A DNA stretch of 64,000 bases from Zobellella endophytica (GTDB lineage: Bacteria > Pseudomonadota > Gammaproteobacteria > Enterobacterales > Aeromonadaceae), in assembly GCF_003012775.1 (NCBI RefSeq), contig NZ_PXYG01000003.1, positions 124,001 to 188,000 of the forward strand, given 5' to 3'. Made by a program: the position numbers and the translations under genes. The notes beneath the pieces were generated by a model. It saw only the letters and a list, made by a program, of their open reading frames with translations. It was not told the DNA's origin and did no database searches. Below, piece by piece: positions 63,792-64,000 of the stretch (position 1 is the first letter of the stretch; each line of letters starts with the position of its first letter).

Positions 63792-64000
63792 GGTGGTGCC
63801 CGTGATCATCATGGTGGTGGTGCCCGCCCAGGCCCTGGTAGGCGCCGGACTCGGGGCTGAAGGGCGCCTCGCCGTGCTCCAGCCACAGGCCCAGGTGCTC
63901 GGCCAGGTGCTCCAGCACATGATCCGGTGGAAAGCGTAGCCAGAGCGGGCCGATTTCCAGGGTGACGTGGCGGTTGCCCAGGTGATAGCAGGCGCGGGCG
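63781..64000 (-). CDS. ureE: Urease accessory nickel chaperone UreE (C-terminal part)
   Basis: Only the last 72 residues are in the window. They include [16 protein letters not shown], the UreE C-domain with the metal-binding His, and a terminal His-rich tail ([13 protein letters not shown]) that stores nickel. The gene starts beyond base 64000. The stop codon lies just inside ureF. The urease structural genes are probably further on. Confidence 0.95.
   Translation of the reverse strand, partial: ARACYHLGNRHVTLEIGPLWLRFPPDHVLEHLAEHLGLWLEHGEAPFSPESGAYQGLGGHHHHDDHGHHHDH

Overview
The window is about 64 kb of a GC-rich gammaproteobacterial chromosome. Divergent bioA|bioBFCD genes with a BirA box, htpX, a bacterial-type asnS, E. 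coli-like paa gene order and several TRAP transporters suggest a marine or soil Aeromonadales-type organism such as Oceanimonas or Zobellella. That placement is inference from gene content, not a database match.

Layout. (1) 1-12355: a defence region. It has a type I-C CRISPR array (29 full repeats plus one cut by the window edge), a 178-bp leader, and a complete minus-strand operon cas3-cas5c-cas8c-cas7-cas4-cas1-cas2 reading toward the array. Behind cas3 lie a BrxR/CapW-like WYL regulator and a membrane-anchored NERD nuclease-domain protein. (2) 12810-19178: htpX and the biotin genes. bioBFCD diverges from bioA around a BirA operator, and five tandem copies of a REP-like unit sit between bioB and bioF. 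(3) 19658-28064: a 3-hydroxybenzoate/gentisate operon with 3-hydroxybenzoate 6-hydroxylase, gentisate dioxygenase, maleylpyruvate isomerase, two fumarylacetoacetate-hydrolase-family enzymes and a TRAP transporter, next to a divergent LysR regulator. (4) 28690-33980: a DcaP-like porin and a second TRAP transporter that share an upstream DNA box, then a YpfJ-type zinc peptidase. (5) 34059-47869: a complete phenylacetate pathway, paaABCDEFGHIJK, paaX and paaY on the minus strand and paaZ divergent. (6) 47960-54518: an O-antigen-ligase-like protein, then a secreted multicopper oxidase with a long repetitive acidic/basic tail, a SCO-cytochrome c fusion with a His-rich end, and a small membrane protein. 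(7) 54639-64000: asnS, a BtsS/BtsR-like two-component system beside a short CstA-family transporter, a purine permease, and the urease accessory genes ureE (cut by the window end), ureF, ureG and hupE/ureJ.

How it works together. The catabolic blocks feed aromatic acids to central metabolism: 3-hydroxybenzoate via gentisate to fumarate plus pyruvate, and phenylacetate via epoxide ring opening to acetyl-CoA and succinyl-CoA. Uptake is by TRAP systems and a porin. BtsSR plus the CstA-like protein probably handles pyruvate.

The most unusual signal is a family of at least 27 intergenic 18-bp palindromes. Most carry GTAGGG on one side. They occur in five arm variants whose two arms change together, and are usually arranged as inverted pairs, like REP/BIME elements. 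They are found from the bio genes to the urease genes, including one palindrome that contains the stop codon of the lysR gene. Other points of interest are a CRISPR spacer captured twice with different lengths, a repeated motif in the CRISPR leader, and the multicopper oxidase/SCO-cytochrome cassette.
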